Assembly: GCA_016866305.1 (NCBI GenBank)
Contig: VGMX01000001.1
Coordinates: forward strand, 108,358-172,357
Direction of reading: 5' to 3'
DNA length: 64,000 bases
Source: Chlorobiota bacterium
GTDB taxonomy: Bacteria; Bacteroidota; Chlorobiia; Chlorobiales; Chlorobiaceae
Shown here: in pieces, positions 1 to 10,651 of the stretch
Layout: every line of letters begins with the position of its first letter
Position numbering within the stretch: position 1 is the stretch's first letter
Position numbers and translations under genes: made by a program
Notes under the pieces: model-generated
What the model was told of the DNA's origin: nothing
Databases searched by the model: none
What the model saw: only the letters and a program-made list of their open reading frames with translations

Positions 1-511
1 TATATTTGCGTATGGCGATGATCAGTGGAAACGCCACCGCGGCAAGCATGGAGGCAACAGAGACGTAACGGGACAGATAGACGGTCAGGAGAAAAACGCC
101 GATAACCATCAGCATGCTGACCGGAGCGATGCCGATGAGCATACCGGCTGCGGTGCTGACGCCTTTACCGCCCTTGAAACCGGCAAACACGGTAAAGACA
201 TGACCGATCACTGCGCTCATGCCGGCGAGCAGACGAAGGGCCACCTCATTCATTCCGGGAAAGACATCGATCGGGTGGTGGCGGAAAAACGCAACCACCG
301 AAACAGCCGAGACAACCCCCTTGATAATATCGATCAGCGTGACGGCAAGTCCGGTTTTCCATCCGAGAACCCTGAATGCGTTGGTGCCGCCGGCATTGCC
401 GCTGCCGAACTTGCGGATATCGATCCCCCTGAGCATTTTTCCCGCCATGATACTGGTGGGAATTGAGCCGATGATATAGCTAACTGATAAAATGGCAAGT
501 AACGTCAGCAT
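1..511 (-). CDS. plsY: Glycerol-3-phosphate acyltransferase PlsY (partial, C-terminus off window)
   Basis: Membrane acyltransferase that moves the acyl group from acyl-phosphate to glycerol-3-phosphate, the first step of phospholipid synthesis. The six-frame track misses it because it runs off the left edge. Reading the minus strand from the ATG at 511 gives [20 protein letters not shown], then a [24 protein letters not shown] segment, and later [21 protein letters not shown]. The SGNAGxTN and FKGGKGVxT blocks are PlsY signatures, and hydrophobic segments alternate with them as expected for a multi-pass inner-membrane protein. It lies 54 bp downstream of purM on the same strand. About 170 residues are visible and the end is missing. 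Confidence 0.93.
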   Translation of the reverse strand, partial: MLTLLAILSVSYIIGSIPTSIMAGKMLRGIDIRKFGSGNAGGTNAFRVLGWKTGLAVTLIDIIKGVVSAVSVVAFFRHHPIDVFPGMNEVALRLLAGMSAVIGHVFTVFAGFKGGKGVSTAAGMLIGIAPVSMLMVIGVFLLTVYLSRYVSVASMLAAVAFPLIIAIRKY

Positions 512-565
512 AACAATGGTTGTATTGCGTTATTGCGGAAAAAAGGATCCGGTGAGAAAACAAAC

Positions 566-1555
566 TCACGCCTTGGCCACCTGACCTATAATGTACGCAT
601 TTTCTCCAATGGATGTCAAATGACCCATCATGCTTCCGGCGCTTTCCCGGCGAACGACCATGACGAGACCGATGCCAAGGTTGAAGGTGCGGCGCATATC
701 ATCTTCGGGAACATCTCCCTCTCTGCGGATGATGTCGAAAATTACCGGCTCGGGCCATGATTTCCAGTCAACCGAAAGCGTGAGCCCTTTCGGAATAATG
801 CGCATGGTGTTCCCGGTAAGGCCACCGCCGGTAATGTGCGCCAGCCCACTGATATCAGGAGAGCCGGAGAGCGGAGCGATCACCTGCAGGTAAGAGCGGT
901 GCACCTTGAGCAGCTCTTCACCGACTGAGCCGTCGAGGCCGTCAAAACGCTCCTGCATGCGTCCCTCGAACACTTTGCGGGCAAGAGAATAACCGTTGGT
1001 GTGCAGACCGGTTGACGGCAGGCCTATCAGCACGTCTCCCGCCTCGATCGAGGAACCGTTCACGATTTTTTCGTGATCGACAACCCCGACAATGGAACCA
1101 GCCAGGTCGAAATCGGCTTCATCGTAGACTCCCGGCATTTCTGCGGTTTCACCGCCGATAAGCGCACAGCCGTTTTCGCGGCAGGCATTCACCATACCGG
1201 TCACAACACCAGCCGCAATGGAGGGGGTGAGCTTGCCGCATGCGTAGTAATCGAGAAAGAAAAGCGGTTTGGCGCCGCAGACCGCAATATCGTTCACGCA
1301 GTGGTTGACCAGACATGAACCAACGGTATCGTACACGCCAAGCTCAATGGCGATTTTCAGCTTGGTACCGACGCCGTCAATGCTGCTGACCAGCACCGGT
1401 TTGGTATACCCCGAAAAATCAGGAAGAAAAAAACCGCCGAATGCCCCGATATCGGTAATGACGTTCTGCGTAAAGGTCTGGCGCACCTGTGGCTTGATCA
1501 TGCGCACAAACTCCTCCCCCGCGCTTATATCGACTCCGGCTTTCTTGTAATCCAT
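566..1555 (-). CDS. purM: Phosphoribosylformylglycinamidine cyclo-ligase (AIR synthetase)
   Basis: Fifth step of purine synthesis: ATP-dependent ring closure of FGAM to 5-aminoimidazole ribonucleotide in the cytoplasm. The 329-residue product has normal family length. It starts [13 protein letters not shown] and contains [13 protein letters not shown], the [18 protein letters not shown] block and [11 protein letters not shown], all typical of the PurM/AIRS fold. [12 protein letters not shown] is the usual C-terminal-domain glycine motif. The gene sits between lysC (40-bp gap) and plsY, all on the minus strand, so the three may be co-transcribed, although the functions are unrelated. The long plus-strand ORFs across it are antisense shadows. 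Confidence 0.96.
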   Translation of the reverse strand: MDYKKAGVDISAGEEFVRMIKPQVRQTFTQNVITDIGAFGGFFLPDFSGYTKPVLVSSIDGVGTKLKIAIELGVYDTVGSCLVNHCVNDIAVCGAKPLFFLDYYACGKLTPSIAAGVVTGMVNACRENGCALIGGETAEMPGVYDEADFDLAGSIVGVVDHEKIVNGSSIEAGDVLIGLPSTGLHTNGYSLARKVFEGRMQERFDGLDGSVGEELLKVHRSYLQVIAPLSGSPDISGLAHITGGGLTGNTMRIIPKGLTLSVDWKSWPEPVIFDIIRREGDVPEDDMRRTFNLGIGLVMVVRRESAGSMMGHLTSIGENAYIIGQVAKA

Positions 1556-1595
1556 GGCAACGTAATCTTGTTATGCATTGAACAGCGGAGAGCCC

Positions 1596-3011
1596 CTATC
1601 GGGTTCCTGCCGGTTTTTCAAAAATCCCGACGTTCTCCGCGCCCGCAAAGAACTCGTGGTGCAGGGTATTGACCGCCTCGTTGACATCACTTTCTTCAAC
1701 AACAAAGCCGACATTGATTTCGGAGGCACCCTGCGAAATCATCCTGAGATTGACATTTTTCAGAGAGCTGAAAATCCGTCCCGCAACGCCTTTCGACATC
1801 CGGAGGTTGTCGCCAACGACACTGACCGTGGCTACCCTGTGCTCGATATCGACCTTGCCGAGAACCTCGAGTTCCTGCAGCAGCTCTTCGCCGAAACTTT
1901 TGTCGTCGACCGTCACGGAAACCGAAACCTCGCTGGTGGAGATCATCTCTATCGAGACGCCGTGGCGCGAAAACGCACCGAACAGCTCGGTCATGAAACC
2001 GTACCGGCCAAGCATCCGGTTGGAGCGGATGTTGATGATGCACTGCCCCTTCTTGACAGCGATGGATTTGACCAGGCCGCCATAGCTCATGCCTGCAAGC
2101 CGTTCAGGGTCATCGGTGATGAGCGTGCCTTTCGCATCGGGATGCCAGGTATTCAGCACCCAGACCGGAATATTCTTCTCCACAGCAGGGGCAATGGTAT
2201 CGGGATGCAGCACTTTGGCGCCGAGATAGGCAAGTTCTGCCGCTTCATTGAAGGTCATGATCCGGATGCTGCGAGCTTCAGGCACGATCCTCGGATCGCA
2301 GGTCATAACACCATCGACATCGGTCCATATCTGGATGGCGTTATCGCCGAGCCATGCACCGAAAAGCGCCGCGGTCAGGTCGGATCCGCCCCGTCCGAGC
2401 GTGGTGGTGCGCCCGGTATCTGTTGCGCCGATGTAGCCCTGCGTAACCACGACGGTTCCAGCATCGAGCAGCGGGCGAATGATGGCTTCGGTATTCGCCT
2501 CGCACACACGGGTGAGCGGACGGGCGAATCCGAAATGATCATCGGTGATCATCACCCTGCGGACATCGATCCACTCTGTACGGTGCCCCTGCTCTTGCAT
2601 GGCGGCGGCAAACACCGTGGTTGAAAGCAGTTCGCCGAATGAACAGAACATGTCTTTCGACCGTTCGGTCAGTTCGCCGACGATATCGACACCCCGGGCA
2701 AGCATTTCCAGCTTCGATACATAGGCTTCGACTTTTTCGGCAAGCCCCGGCTTCACTCCAGGATCCGTTATCAGTTCATCTATAAGCACAAGGTGGTGCT
2801 GGCGAACTTCCCCGGCAAGCGAAAGCGCTTCGTCAAGATCGCTCCGGCCGGCGGCATCGGCAAGCCGCACCAGTTTGTTGGTGATGCCGCTGCAGGCGCT
2901 CAGCACCACGAGCGGCGTACTGTTCCGCTGCTCACGGACAACGAGATCGATTGCCTGCTGCATAGCCCTGGCGTTACCTACCGAGGTTCCGCCGAATTTC
3001 ATAACCGCCAT
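1596..3011 (-). CDS. lysC: Aspartate kinase (lysine-sensitive type, C-terminal ACT domains)
   Basis: Phosphorylates aspartate as the committed step to lysine, methionine, threonine and diaminopimelate. The 471-residue protein begins [14 protein letters not shown], the amino-acid kinase signature, and carries [19 protein letters not shown] and the [14 protein letters not shown] block. The last 150 residues form a tandem ACT region ([32 protein letters not shown], then [22 protein letters not shown]) that normally mediates feedback inhibition. The product is monofunctional, with no homoserine dehydrogenase domain. It is divergent from the NlpC/P60 gene across about 120 bp, which must hold both promoters. 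Confidence 0.95.
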   Translation of the reverse strand: MAVMKFGGTSVGNARAMQQAIDLVVREQRNSTPLVVLSACSGITNKLVRLADAAGRSDLDEALSLAGEVRQHHLVLIDELITDPGVKPGLAEKVEAYVSKLEMLARGVDIVGELTERSKDMFCSFGELLSTTVFAAAMQEQGHRTEWIDVRRVMITDDHFGFARPLTRVCEANTEAIIRPLLDAGTVVVTQGYIGATDTGRTTTLGRGGSDLTAALFGAWLGDNAIQIWTDVDGVMTCDPRIVPEARSIRIMTFNEAAELAYLGAKVLHPDTIAPAVEKNIPVWVLNTWHPDAKGTLITDDPERLAGMSYGGLVKSIAVKKGQCIINIRSNRMLGRYGFMTELFGAFSRHGVSIEMISTSEVSVSVTVDDKSFGEELLQELEVLGKVDIEHRVATVSVVGDNLRMSKGVAGRIFSSLKNVNLRMISQGASEINVGFVVEESDVNEAVNTLHHEFFAGAENVGIFEKPAGTR

Positions 3012-3133
3012 AACTGCAAACGGTAAGGGTTCAGATTGTCTTATTGCAAGAGTTTTCGCTTATTACGCTATGACCGACCGACGGGACGGGAGCCGTCTCT
3101 GCCCCCGAAAAAAAACCGCAAAAGTTCTCCCTC

Positions 3134-3748
3134 ATGAAAACCTATCGCAGTTGCATCACTTTCTTTGCCGGCATATCCGGTAAAGCAGTTTCTCTGGCAC
3201 TCCTTTGCGCAATGCTTTCAGGACTGTCCGCATGCAGCACCCTTTCCACAGACTCGCGGTACGATCCGGACTGCAAATATAGTTTAAAAAAGAGAAAAAC
3301 ACATATATCGAGAATCGTTCCGGGAACAGGCCAAACGGTCTCCGTGGAGCTTCCGGTCAAAGTTTCCGGGCGATCCATGGAGCGGCTGTTTGCATCGGTT
3401 CGTGAACGGCTCGGCACAACATACCGGTGGGGGGGAACATCACTTGACGGCTTCGACTGCTCGGGTTTCGTGCAGTATCTTTTTGAGGACTCCTTTCAAC
3501 TGATGATGCCGAGAACATCCGCCGACATGGCCTCGCTCGGCAAGATCGTCCCTCGCGGGAAGCTCCGGCCCGGTGACCTGGTATTCTTCAGCAACGGCAG
3601 CAGAAGCATTGACCATGTCGGCATCTACATGGGAGACAACCGGTTCGCACACGTATCGACGAGCAGCGGAGTGCGCGTAGACCGGCTCGACTCCGGATAT
3701 TATGACAGACGGTACGCCTGCGGAGCCCGTATCATCAGCGAGAACTGA
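3134..3748 (+). CDS. NlpC/P60 family lipoprotein, probable cell-wall endopeptidase
   Basis: Probable peptidoglycan hydrolase cleaving peptide cross-links, anchored to a membrane by lipid. Residues 15-34 form a lipoprotein signal ending in LSAC (Cys34). The C-terminal NlpC/P60 domain (from about residue 83) shows the expected catalytic set: Cys109 in FDCSGF, His161 in DHVGIYMG and His173 in FAHVS. YRWGGTSLDGFDCSGFVQYLF is a textbook family signature. The product is 204 residues, close to Spr/NlpC-type lipoproteins. It stands alone on the plus strand, divergent from lysC and followed by prmA after 112 bp. Confidence 0.9.
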   Translation: MKTYRSCITFFAGISGKAVSLALLCAMLSGLSACSTLSTDSRYDPDCKYSLKKRKTHISRIVPGTGQTVSVELPVKVSGRSMERLFASVRERLGTTYRWGGTSLDGFDCSGFVQYLFEDSFQLMMPRTSADMASLGKIVPRGKLRPGDLVFFSNGSRSIDHVGIYMGDNRFAHVSTSSGVRVDRLDSGYYDRRYACGARIISEN

Positions 3749-3860
3749 CCCCCCCTGCTGACCGGAAGGGAACTTCGGCTTTCAAAGAAGGAATTTCCCT
3801 ATATTGCCGCCATAAGAGCCCTTACGGGCATTTCCCGAACTTCCGGCTTTTCGGCCGTCA

Positions 3861-4763
3861 ATGCCTTTACCTCATATGCAGCCATCAGGAACACACCACT
3901 ACATTGAACTGGCCATAACAATCGGCCCCGAGCTTTTCGAGCCATATATCGCGATCCTTTCGGAGGAAGGAATAGAATATTTTCTCGAAGAGGATGACCG
4001 TCTGCTGGCATACCTTCCCGAATCTCAATGGAACGAGGAAAAGGAGATGGCTGTTCGCTCCAGGATCGGTGAGACGTTCGACACCATTCCGCCATACAAG
4101 GCCAGCTTCATGGCCGACAGGAACTGGAATGCCGAGTGGGAGGCGCATCTGCAGCCCATCGAAATTTCGGACAGGTTCATTATCGTACAGAAAAACAAGG
4201 AAATATCTCCGAAGCCCGGACAGATCGTCATTGAAATCAATCCGAAAATGTCGTTCGGTACCGGTTACCATGCGACAACCAGGCTCATGCTGCGCCAGAT
4301 GGAGGAGCTCGACCTGCAGGAGCGCAAAATCATGGACATCGGCACAGGAACCGGCGTGCTGGCCATAGCCGCACGAAAGCTTGGAAACCGGCACCCCATC
4401 CTTGCCTTCGACAACAACGCCTGGGCTGCAGAAAATGCCGTGGAGAACGCCGAAGAAAACAAGGCCGCAGATATCCGCATCGAGCTGATCGATGCCGAAG
4501 AGGAGCTGGTCGCAAACCTGAAGGAGGGGTATGAGCTGATTCTTGCAAACATCAACAAGAACGTGATTGACCGTATCCTTCCCGTCATCCGGAACTACGC
4601 TCCCGGGGCCGACGTGCTGCTTTCGGGGATTCTCATCTACGACGAGCCCTGGTTGAAAAAGCTCCTGAAACGGCTCGGTTACACCAATGTGAAGACCATC
4701 TATGAGGACGAATGGCTTTCGAGCCTGGTGCGCGCCGAAAAGCCCGAAAAGGATACGAAATGA
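3861..4763 (+). CDS. prmA: Ribosomal protein L11 methyltransferase
   Basis: SAM-dependent enzyme that methylates ribosomal protein L11. The 300-residue protein has an N-terminal substrate-recognition part with the NWNAEWEAHLQPIEI motif and a C-terminal Rossmann methyltransferase domain. MSFGTGYHATTRLML and MDIGTGTGVLAIAARKLG (motif I) are diagnostic of PrmA, and LILANINKNVIDRILP is its NPP-loop equivalent. An alternative ATG lies five codons in; neither start has a convincing Shine-Dalgarno site. TATATT at about 3800 is a plausible -10. The stop overlaps the next start by four bases (ATGA), so ppx/gppA is translationally coupled. Confidence 0.93.
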   Translation: MPLPHMQPSGTHHYIELAITIGPELFEPYIAILSEEGIEYFLEEDDRLLAYLPESQWNEEKEMAVRSRIGETFDTIPPYKASFMADRNWNAEWEAHLQPIEISDRFIIVQKNKEISPKPGQIVIEINPKMSFGTGYHATTRLMLRQMEELDLQERKIMDIGTGTGVLAIAARKLGNRHPILAFDNNAWAAENAVENAEENKAADIRIELIDAEEELVANLKEGYELILANINKNVIDRILPVIRNYAPGADVLLSGILIYDEPWLKKLLKRLGYTNVKTIYEDEWLSSLVRAEKPEKDTK

Positions 4764-5692
4764 GAAGGGTATCCTGTATCGATATCGGCACCAATACCGC
4801 CCTCCTGCTGATTGCCGACCTCGAACCGAAAAGCGGCGCCATCATTGCCGTGCTGCACCGGCAGACCATCGTGCGTCTGGGCCAGCAGGTTGACGAACGG
4901 AAGCTGATCGGCAGCGATGCGCTCTCCCGCCTGCTTGCCTGCATGCATGAGTACCGGGCACTTTCCGAAGAGCATGGATCGGAAACCATCATTGCGGGAG
5001 GAACCAGCGCATTACGGGATGCGGCGAACCGCGATGCGGTCATTGATGCTGTCCGGGAGCATACCGGCATCGAGATCACCTGTGTCTCCGGCCGAGAAGA
5101 AGCCGAACTCACCTTTTTCGGAGCTGTTGCCGGCATGAGCGACCTGCCTGAGCCTTTCGCGGTCATTGATATCGGCGGCGGCAGTACGGAGATCTGTATG
5201 GGTGCCCGCGACGGAATCAGCGCAAGCGTCAGCATGGATATCGGTTCGGTTCGGCTTACTGAACGGTTCTTCAGTTCACTGCCCCCATCTGCAGACGAGT
5301 TTGAATCTGCCCGGAAAGAGATCAACCGGGTGCTCACCGCAAACATCATCCCTTTTTTCCCTGCCCGTGATGCCGTGTACGGTGTCGCCGGCACACTTAC
5401 CACACTTGCACAGGTCAGCCAGGGGGAGAAAACGTTCGATGCGATAAAAGTTCAGAACTACCGGCTTTCCTTCGCAGAGGTAGATCGACTGCTCGAACGT
5501 TTCTGCAGTTGCTCGATCGAGGAAACGCAAGCGCTCGGAATTCCGGAAGGACGCGCCGACGTCATCGCCATGGGCACGATCATCCTGCGCCAGTTCATGC
5601 GGCTGCTCGGCGTAGGTGAACTCCGTGTCAGCATTCAGGGATTGCGCTTCGGTCTTGCCCAGCGTGAACTTTTCCGGCTGCAGCAGCTTTAA
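4760..5692 (+). CDS. Ppx/GppA family exopolyphosphatase / guanosine pentaphosphate phosphohydrolase
   Basis: Cytoplasmic phosphatase of the ASKHA fold that removes terminal phosphates from polyphosphate and/or pppGpp. The tracked ORF starts at 4712, but the ATG at 4760 overlaps the prmA stop (ATGA) and yields the canonical MRRVSCIDIGTNTALLLIADL, with the phosphate-1 motif IDIGTNT. IIAGGTSALRDAANRD and FAVIDIGGGSTEI (phosphate-2) follow. The product is about 310 residues, the short single-module form lacking the C-terminal HD-like region of E. coli Ppx. The 3' end overlaps the convergent methyltransferase gene by 65 bp. Which substrate is preferred cannot be read from the sequence. Confidence 0.9.
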   Translation: MRRVSCIDIGTNTALLLIADLEPKSGAIIAVLHRQTIVRLGQQVDERKLIGSDALSRLLACMHEYRALSEEHGSETIIAGGTSALRDAANRDAVIDAVREHTGIEITCVSGREEAELTFFGAVAGMSDLPEPFAVIDIGGGSTEICMGARDGISASVSMDIGSVRLTERFFSSLPPSADEFESARKEINRVLTANIIPFFPARDAVYGVAGTLTTLAQVSQGEKTFDAIKVQNYRLSFAEVDRLLERFCSCSIEETQALGIPEGRADVIAMGTIILRQFMRLLGVGELRVSIQGLRFGLAQRELFRLQQL

Positions 5693-6884
5693 GGCCGTGC
5701 ACGCATATCGGTTCGCCATCCCGGTTCCTTGTAAAAAAGAGATAGCAGCTGTCGCTCTCCCTGAGCCGGAACTTTTTCCGGATCTCATCGGGTGAAATCG
5801 GAAAATCCCGGCGTTGAACAGCTGCACCCGTTATACCCTGTCTGCGGAGAAACCCCGGAAAGGTTTTCGGGCTGTATGACTGGCATGCCACAACCTGGAA
5901 AACGCGTCCGGGAAAATCCGCAATAAACTCTTCGGCGGTAAGGTAATCGACACGTGCATTGACGAACGCAAGCCCGAGATCCAGAGCGAGTTTTTTAGCG
6001 AGACCGGCCTTGATGATCGCCGCGTCAGGCTCATAGAAAAACCTTTGCACCTGCAGCGCCACTCCCCTCTCTTCCTCACCGGTTCCTTCTGTTTCCTGCA
6101 CGACGGCACCATCCTGTGAGAGCACCACTGCCGTTCTCCGTACAGCTTGTCCCGCCACGTTACTCCGATCGAGCAGCAGCAGCACCTCCCGGCATTCGGC
6201 ACCAACCGAAACCACACGAATTTCCGACAATGCCGGCAGCTCTTCCCGCAGCCTGCTCAGCTCGAGCGCAGGGGATGCCTTGATCATCACATTCGGTGCC
6301 CTGGCGAGCAACAGGTCATGAACAGCGACCACGTCGGGACTTGCTGCGCCGAGACCGACAGATCGCCGACCGCCCTCCCGGCGTGCAGGATCGACGAAAA
6401 TCCAGTCGAAAGAGTCGTCGGGACAGGAATACAGCATCGCGAGGCTCTCTCCCTGCCGGATTTCCACATTGGTGATGCCGAGCATGCGAAAATTATACGC
6501 GGCAAGCTCTGCAAGCACAGGGTCGCACTCGCAGTAAACGACTTCACGGAATACACGGGCAAAGAACACGGTATCGACGCCGAGCCCGCCGGTGAGGTCG
6601 ATCATGCGATCTCCGCCCGTCAGTGACGCCTTGTATGCCGCCGAGGCTTCGCCGGACGCCTGTTCGAGAGCCAGCGAGGTATAGAGCAGCGGTTTATGGG
6701 ATGACGTCGGCAGCTTTTTCAGCGCCTTGCGGCGGCAGGCAAGCTGTTCGGCAATCGCCCTCGAGGGAATATCGGCGCACCCCTGAAAGCGCAGGGCAAA
6801 GGCAGCCGGATTATCGGAACGGTGTTCTTCGATCAGTGCAAGATGTTCCGGCAAAAGCAATTGCCGAAGCTCATCGAGAGTCAT
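5628..6884 (-). CDS. Class I SAM-dependent methyltransferase with THUMP-like C-terminus
   Basis: Predicted nucleic-acid or small-molecule methyltransferase of about 418 residues. The start is set at 6884 (MTLDELRQLLLPEH), where ATGA overlaps the end of the upstream acyl-CoA ligase gene; the 64 extra residues in the track lie inside that gene. The core shows MIDLTGGLGVDTVFFARVF (SAM-binding motif I), CECDPVLAELAAYN and DWIFVDPARREGG, the last resembling an N-methyltransferase DPPR-type motif. The C-terminal 100 residues (QSYSPKTFPGFLRRQGITGAAVQRRDFPIS) match the THUMP-like region of a Bacteroidetes/Chlorobi family whose substrate I do not know. It is convergent with ppx/gppA. Confidence 0.75.
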   Translation of the reverse strand: MTLDELRQLLLPEHLALIEEHRSDNPAAFALRFQGCADIPSRAIAEQLACRRKALKKLPTSSHKPLLYTSLALEQASGEASAAYKASLTGGDRMIDLTGGLGVDTVFFARVFREVVYCECDPVLAELAAYNFRMLGITNVEIRQGESLAMLYSCPDDSFDWIFVDPARREGGRRSVGLGAASPDVVAVHDLLLARAPNVMIKASPALELSRLREELPALSEIRVVSVGAECREVLLLLDRSNVAGQAVRRTAVVLSQDGAVVQETEGTGEEERGVALQVQRFFYEPDAAIIKAGLAKKLALDLGLAFVNARVDYLTAEEFIADFPGRVFQVVACQSYSPKTFPGFLRRQGITGAAVQRRDFPISPDEIRKKFRLRESDSCYLFFTRNRDGEPICVHGLKAAAAGKVHAGQDRSAIPEC

Positions 6885-8584
6885 TTTCCTGTCGTCCCCG
6901 CTTTCCGGCAGTGCTCTTCTACAAGCTTTCTTCGAAGCACCTTGCCGACCGTTGATTTCGGAAGCGCTTCGATGAATTCCACGTGCCGGGGAATCTTGTA
7001 TGAGGCAAGATCCTGACGACAGAAATCGCAGATCTCCTCCGCTGAAAGCCGGGCACCATCCCGAAGCACAATCCATGCCTTGACGGCTTCAACCTTGTAG
7101 GGGTCGGGGACACCGGCAACGCTGACCTCCTGAACGGCAGGGTGCCGGGCGATAACTTCCTCGACATCCCTGGGCCATACCTGGTACCCCCCCGGCTTGA
7201 TGAGATCTTTCTTGCGATCAACGATAAAGAGGTAACCGTCCTCGTCAAGATAACCGAGATCACCGGTATAAAGCCAGCCATCCCGCAGAACCATTGCCGT
7301 CTCTTCCGGGTTCTGCCAATACTCTTTCATGAGCTGCGGAGCCTTCATGAGTACTTCGCCGACCTCACCGGTGGCCATCTCGCCCAAACCGGATTCCGGA
7401 TGGGTAATGCGCACCTCGACATCAGGAACGGGGATCCCGACTGAACCCGGCTTGTAGACGCCGAGAACCGGAGTGAATGTCGCGGCAAGCGTTGCCTCGG
7501 TAAGGCTGTAGGCATCGATGAGCCGGCCGCCCGTCAATTCCTCGAAACTGCGCTTGGTTTCCTGCAGAAGCGGAGAAGCCCCTGAAACACAGAGTTTTAT
7601 TGACTGCAGGATATCGCGCTGTTTGCGGACACTCGGGTGGTTGAGCAGGGCGGTGAACAACGTGGGCACACCGGGAAGCAATGCCGGCTTCAGGGTTTTT
7701 ATCGTATGGAGGAGATCGTCGAGGTCGCGTGGATTGGGAACCACTGCAAGAGGGTACCTGCCGGCCATTGCTGCGGTCATGATGCCCACCTGCCCGTAAA
7801 CGTGGAAAAGCGGCATGTTGAGAATCACGACATCTTTCCCTTCATCGAGAATCACACGAATCCAGGCGGCGATCTGCATACTCGAAACCAGAATGCTCCG
7901 GTGCGTGCTGACCGCACATTTCGGGTTGCCTGTCGTGCCTCCGGAGAACAGGAACAGTGCCGAATCATGCGGACCGGCCATTGAGCGTTGCTCGCTCGTA
8001 CCCGCGTTCCGGCCAATAAGCTCGTGCAGGAGAAAATCTCCATGCTCGAGCGTAATGCGGTGTCCTCCCTTTTTCTCCTTCAGCAGGGTGAAAAGCGTTT
8101 TTTTCAACGGTGGCAGATAGTCGCCAATGCTCGTCGCGATCACCAGCCGCAATCCGGTAACCGACTGAATTTCCTTGAGCTTCCGGTAGAACATGCTCAT
8201 TACGATGATGGTTCTTGCCCCGCACTGGTTGAGAACATAAGCCAGTTCGGTCTTGGTATACAACGGATTGAGCGGTACGGCTACAGCACCGATCTTCCAT
8301 ACCGCAAGCTCGCCGATCACCAGTTGAGGGGAATTCGGCATGAGCAGCGCCACCCTGTCGCCTCTCTCCACTCCAAGCTGGATGAGGGATTCGGCAAGGG
8401 CATTGCTTTCCCTCTCCACCTCACCGTATGAAATCGTCCGGCCTTTGAAAAACATCGCCGGGTGATCCCGGCTTTCGGTTGCGGTCCTGCGCACGATATC
8501 GACAAGGGTATGCTCCGGATACGGTTCGAGGGTATGAGGGACTCCGCTGTCGTAGTGGCGGAACCATGGTCTGGCATTACTCAT
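6881..8584 (-). CDS. fadD: Long-chain fatty-acid--CoA ligase (AMP-forming)
   Basis: ANL-superfamily enzyme that activates fatty acids with ATP and CoA. The start MSNARPWFRHYDSG at 8584 is preferred over the tracked 8656, whose first 24 residues are not family-like. The P-loop ALFLFSGGTTGNPKCAVSTH, the A5 motif DAYSLTEATLAATF, the GWLYTGDLGYLDEDGYLFIVDRKKDLIKPGGYQVWP hinge region and the catalytic lysine motif LPKSTVGKVLRRKL are all present in about 567 residues. It lies 68 bp downstream of bioA and overlaps the next gene by ATGA, so it could be read through from the biotin operon. A direct role as a pimeloyl-CoA supplier is unlikely with a BioC/BioG route present. Confidence 0.88.
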   Translation of the reverse strand: MSNARPWFRHYDSGVPHTLEPYPEHTLVDIVRRTATESRDHPAMFFKGRTISYGEVERESNALAESLIQLGVERGDRVALLMPNSPQLVIGELAVWKIGAVAVPLNPLYTKTELAYVLNQCGARTIIVMSMFYRKLKEIQSVTGLRLVIATSIGDYLPPLKKTLFTLLKEKKGGHRITLEHGDFLLHELIGRNAGTSEQRSMAGPHDSALFLFSGGTTGNPKCAVSTHRSILVSSMQIAAWIRVILDEGKDVVILNMPLFHVYGQVGIMTAAMAGRYPLAVVPNPRDLDDLLHTIKTLKPALLPGVPTLFTALLNHPSVRKQRDILQSIKLCVSGASPLLQETKRSFEELTGGRLIDAYSLTEATLAATFTPVLGVYKPGSVGIPVPDVEVRITHPESGLGEMATGEVGEVLMKAPQLMKEYWQNPEETAMVLRDGWLYTGDLGYLDEDGYLFIVDRKKDLIKPGGYQVWPRDVEEVIARHPAVQEVSVAGVPDPYKVEAVKAWIVLRDGARLSAEEICDFCRQDLASYKIPRHVEFIEALPKSTVGKVLRRKLVEEHCRKAGTTGK

Positions 8585-8652
8585 TGCATTTAGATGTCTT
8601 GCGTTGCTGAAACGACACAAATAGTGCAGTTTACACTCTCTTGGCAGATAAA

Positions 8653-9942
8653 TCAAAAACGGGAACCGGATTCCCGGACAACATCACGAACCGCGGAGGT
8701 CAGCAAATCCAGCTCCCGGAAGCCAATGATGAAGGGCGGCATGAGGTAGACAAGCCTGCCGAAAGGCCGCACCCAGACACCCCGATCGACGAACCGCTTC
8801 TGGATTGCCCCCATATCGACCGGATGATCAAGTTCGACAACTCCGACAGCGCCAAGCACGCGTACATCGGCGACACCGTCGAACCCCCGGCAGGGTTCGA
8901 GACCCTCCTGCAAATGCCGTTCGATAGTGGATACCGATTCCTGCCACGCAGAACGCTTGAGCAAACGGATGCTCGCGGAAGCAACGGCACAGGCAAGCGG
9001 GTTGGCCATGAAGGTCGGTCCATGCATGAAAACTCCCGCCTCACCGGAACAGACCGTTTCAGCAACCGCTGCGCTGGAAAGCGTGGCTGCAAGGGTCATG
9101 TACCCTCCGGTAAGGGCTTTGCCAATGCACAGAATATCGGGAACAACTCCGGCATGTTCGAGCGCGAAAAGCTTACCGGTTCGGCCGAAACCGGTAGCGA
9201 TTTCGTCAAAAATCAGAAGCACGCCATACTGGCCGCACAGTTCGCTCAGACGCCGCAGATAATGCGGAGCGTAAAAACGCATTCCGCCCGCCCCCTGCAC
9301 CACCGGTTCTATGATGACCGCCGCAAGTTCGTCCGCATGGCGGTCGAGCTTCAGATGCAGGTCGGAGATGTACTCTTCGCTCCAGGAATCGTGAAAACCG
9401 CATCGGGGAGCTTCGGCGAAATACTGTTCAGGGAGGAATCCCCTGAACAGGCTATGCATGCCGGTTTCCGGATCACAGACCGACATGGCACCAAACGTGT
9501 CACCATGATAGCCGGAACGGACGGTCAGGATGCTTTTTTTCCGGTGCTTACCAAGAGCCGCCCAATACTGGAGCGCCATTTTCAGGGCCACCTCGACAGA
9601 CACCGATCCCGAATCGGAGAAAAAAATCCGGTCGAGCGGTTCAGGGGTTATCCCAAGAACCTCTTTTGCAAGCGTGACGGCAGGCTCATGGGTAAGACCT
9701 CCAAACATGACGTGACTCATCCTGCCGAGCTGTTCACACACCGCCCGATTGAGCTCCGGGTGGTTGTAGCCGTGGATGGCTGACCACCAGGAAGACATGC
9801 CGTCCACGAGCTTCCGACCGTCCTCAAGCTCGATATGCACGCCACGAGCCCCTTTTACCGGCCAGACCGGAAGCGGGTCGATAACGGATGTATAGGGGTG
9901 CCAGATGTGTGCACGGTCGAAACCGATGTCAATGACGTTCAT
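8653..9942 (-). CDS. bioA: Adenosylmethionine--8-amino-7-oxononanoate aminotransferase
   Basis: PLP enzyme converting KAPA to DAPA with S-adenosylmethionine as amino donor, third step of the biotin ring pathway. The start [19 protein letters not shown] at 9942 is chosen because IWHPYT is the conserved BioA N-terminus; the tracked upstream extension reads through the end of bio[12 protein letters not shown]-type sequence ([13 protein letters not shown]), [19 protein letters not shown] and [20 protein letters not shown], with the PLP lysine in GKALTGG, are present. The product is about 429 residues. It is the last biosynthetic gene of the operon and overlaps bioD by 14 bp. Confidence 0.95.
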   Translation of the reverse strand: MNVIDIGFDRAHIWHPYTSVIDPLPVWPVKGARGVHIELEDGRKLVDGMSSWWSAIHGYNHPELNRAVCEQLGRMSHVMFGGLTHEPAVTLAKEVLGITPEPLDRIFFSDSGSVSVEVALKMALQYWAALGKHRKKSILTVRSGYHGDTFGAMSVCDPETGMHSLFRGFLPEQYFAEAPRCGFHDSWSEEYISDLHLKLDRHADELAAVIIEPVVQGAGGMRFYAPHYLRRLSELCGQYGVLLIFDEIATGFGRTGKLFALEHAGVVPDILCIGKALTGGYMTLAATLSSAAVAETVCSGEAGVFMHGPTFMANPLACAVASASIRLLKRSAWQESVSTIERHLQEGLEPCRGFDGVADVRVLGAVGVVELDHPVDMGAIQKRFVDRGVWVRPFGRLVYLMPPFIIGFRELDLLTSAVRDVVRESGSRF

Positions 9943-10651
9943 GCGATGAATGGTCTCTGGTTCTTTGGCCGCTGGTAAGCCCGAAAAGCTCCGCCGCACC
10001 AGCTTCGAGACCGGTTTCCTCAAGAGTGACGACCGGAGCGGATATACCGTAACGTTTCAGGAAATGGTGAATTGTTTCGAAGGTATCGTCGCCGATCATC
10101 CGGTCGGTTTCCTGGAAACGGTTGTAAACGATGCCCCTGAGCGAAATACCCCGTTTCAGGCAGGCCTCTATGGAAAGCAGGGTATGGTTGATGCTTCCGA
10201 GTCGCGATGAAGCCACCAGCAGCAGCGGGTATCCGGCATCCCGGATATAGTCTGCAAGCAGAAGATCTCCATTGAGCGGCACCAGCAGCCCACCGGCCCC
10301 TTCGAGCAGAATGGTGCCGTAGCGCTGCTGCAGCCTGAACGTTGCACGCCTGATGGCGGCAGGATCGATGGTACGGTTCCCGATCCTTGCCGAAAGATGT
10401 GGTGATGCCGGATAGTCGAACACGTATGGAGAAGTCAGCCCTTCGATATCTTCCGGCATCAGACCGGTGCCCATGAGCCGCCGGTGTTCGATGATGTCTT
10501 CGGCAATCTTGCCGGAGAAGCCGGTCTGCACGAGCTTCTGGGTTATGACCTGCACACCGCGATCCAGCAGCGCCCTGGCAAGCAGGCCGGTCACAACGGT
10601 TTTTCCTGTTCCGGTATCGATGCCCGATACCGCTATGACATTTCCTTTCAT
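9929..10651 (-). CDS. bioD: Dethiobiotin synthetase
   Basis: ATP-dependent carboxylase closing the ureido ring of DAPA to dethiobiotin. [32 protein letters not shown] contains the modified P-loop GxxTGxGKT with the BioD-specific GIDTGTGKT sequence. [22 protein letters not shown] is the conserved substrate loop. The product is 240 residues, normal for BioD. It overlaps bioC upstream by ATGA and bioA downstream by 14 bp, so translation is coupled along the operon. Confidence 0.95.
   Translation of the reverse strand: MKGNVIAVSGIDTGTGKTVVTGLLARALLDRGVQVITQKLVQTGFSGKIAEDIIEHRRLMGTGLMPEDIEGLTSPYVFDYPASPHLSARIGNRTIDPAAIRRATFRLQQRYGTILLEGAGGLLVPLNGDLLLADYIRDAGYPLLLVASSRLGSINHTLLSIEACLKRGISLRGIVYNRFQETDRMIGDDTFETIHHFLKRYGISAPVVTLEETGLEAGAAELFGLTSGQRTRDHSSHERH

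Noticed and set aside
1578-2624. 348-aa plus-strand ORF opposite lysC
   Set aside because: Lies wholly within lysC in antisense, and composition and lack of motifs mark it as a shadow.
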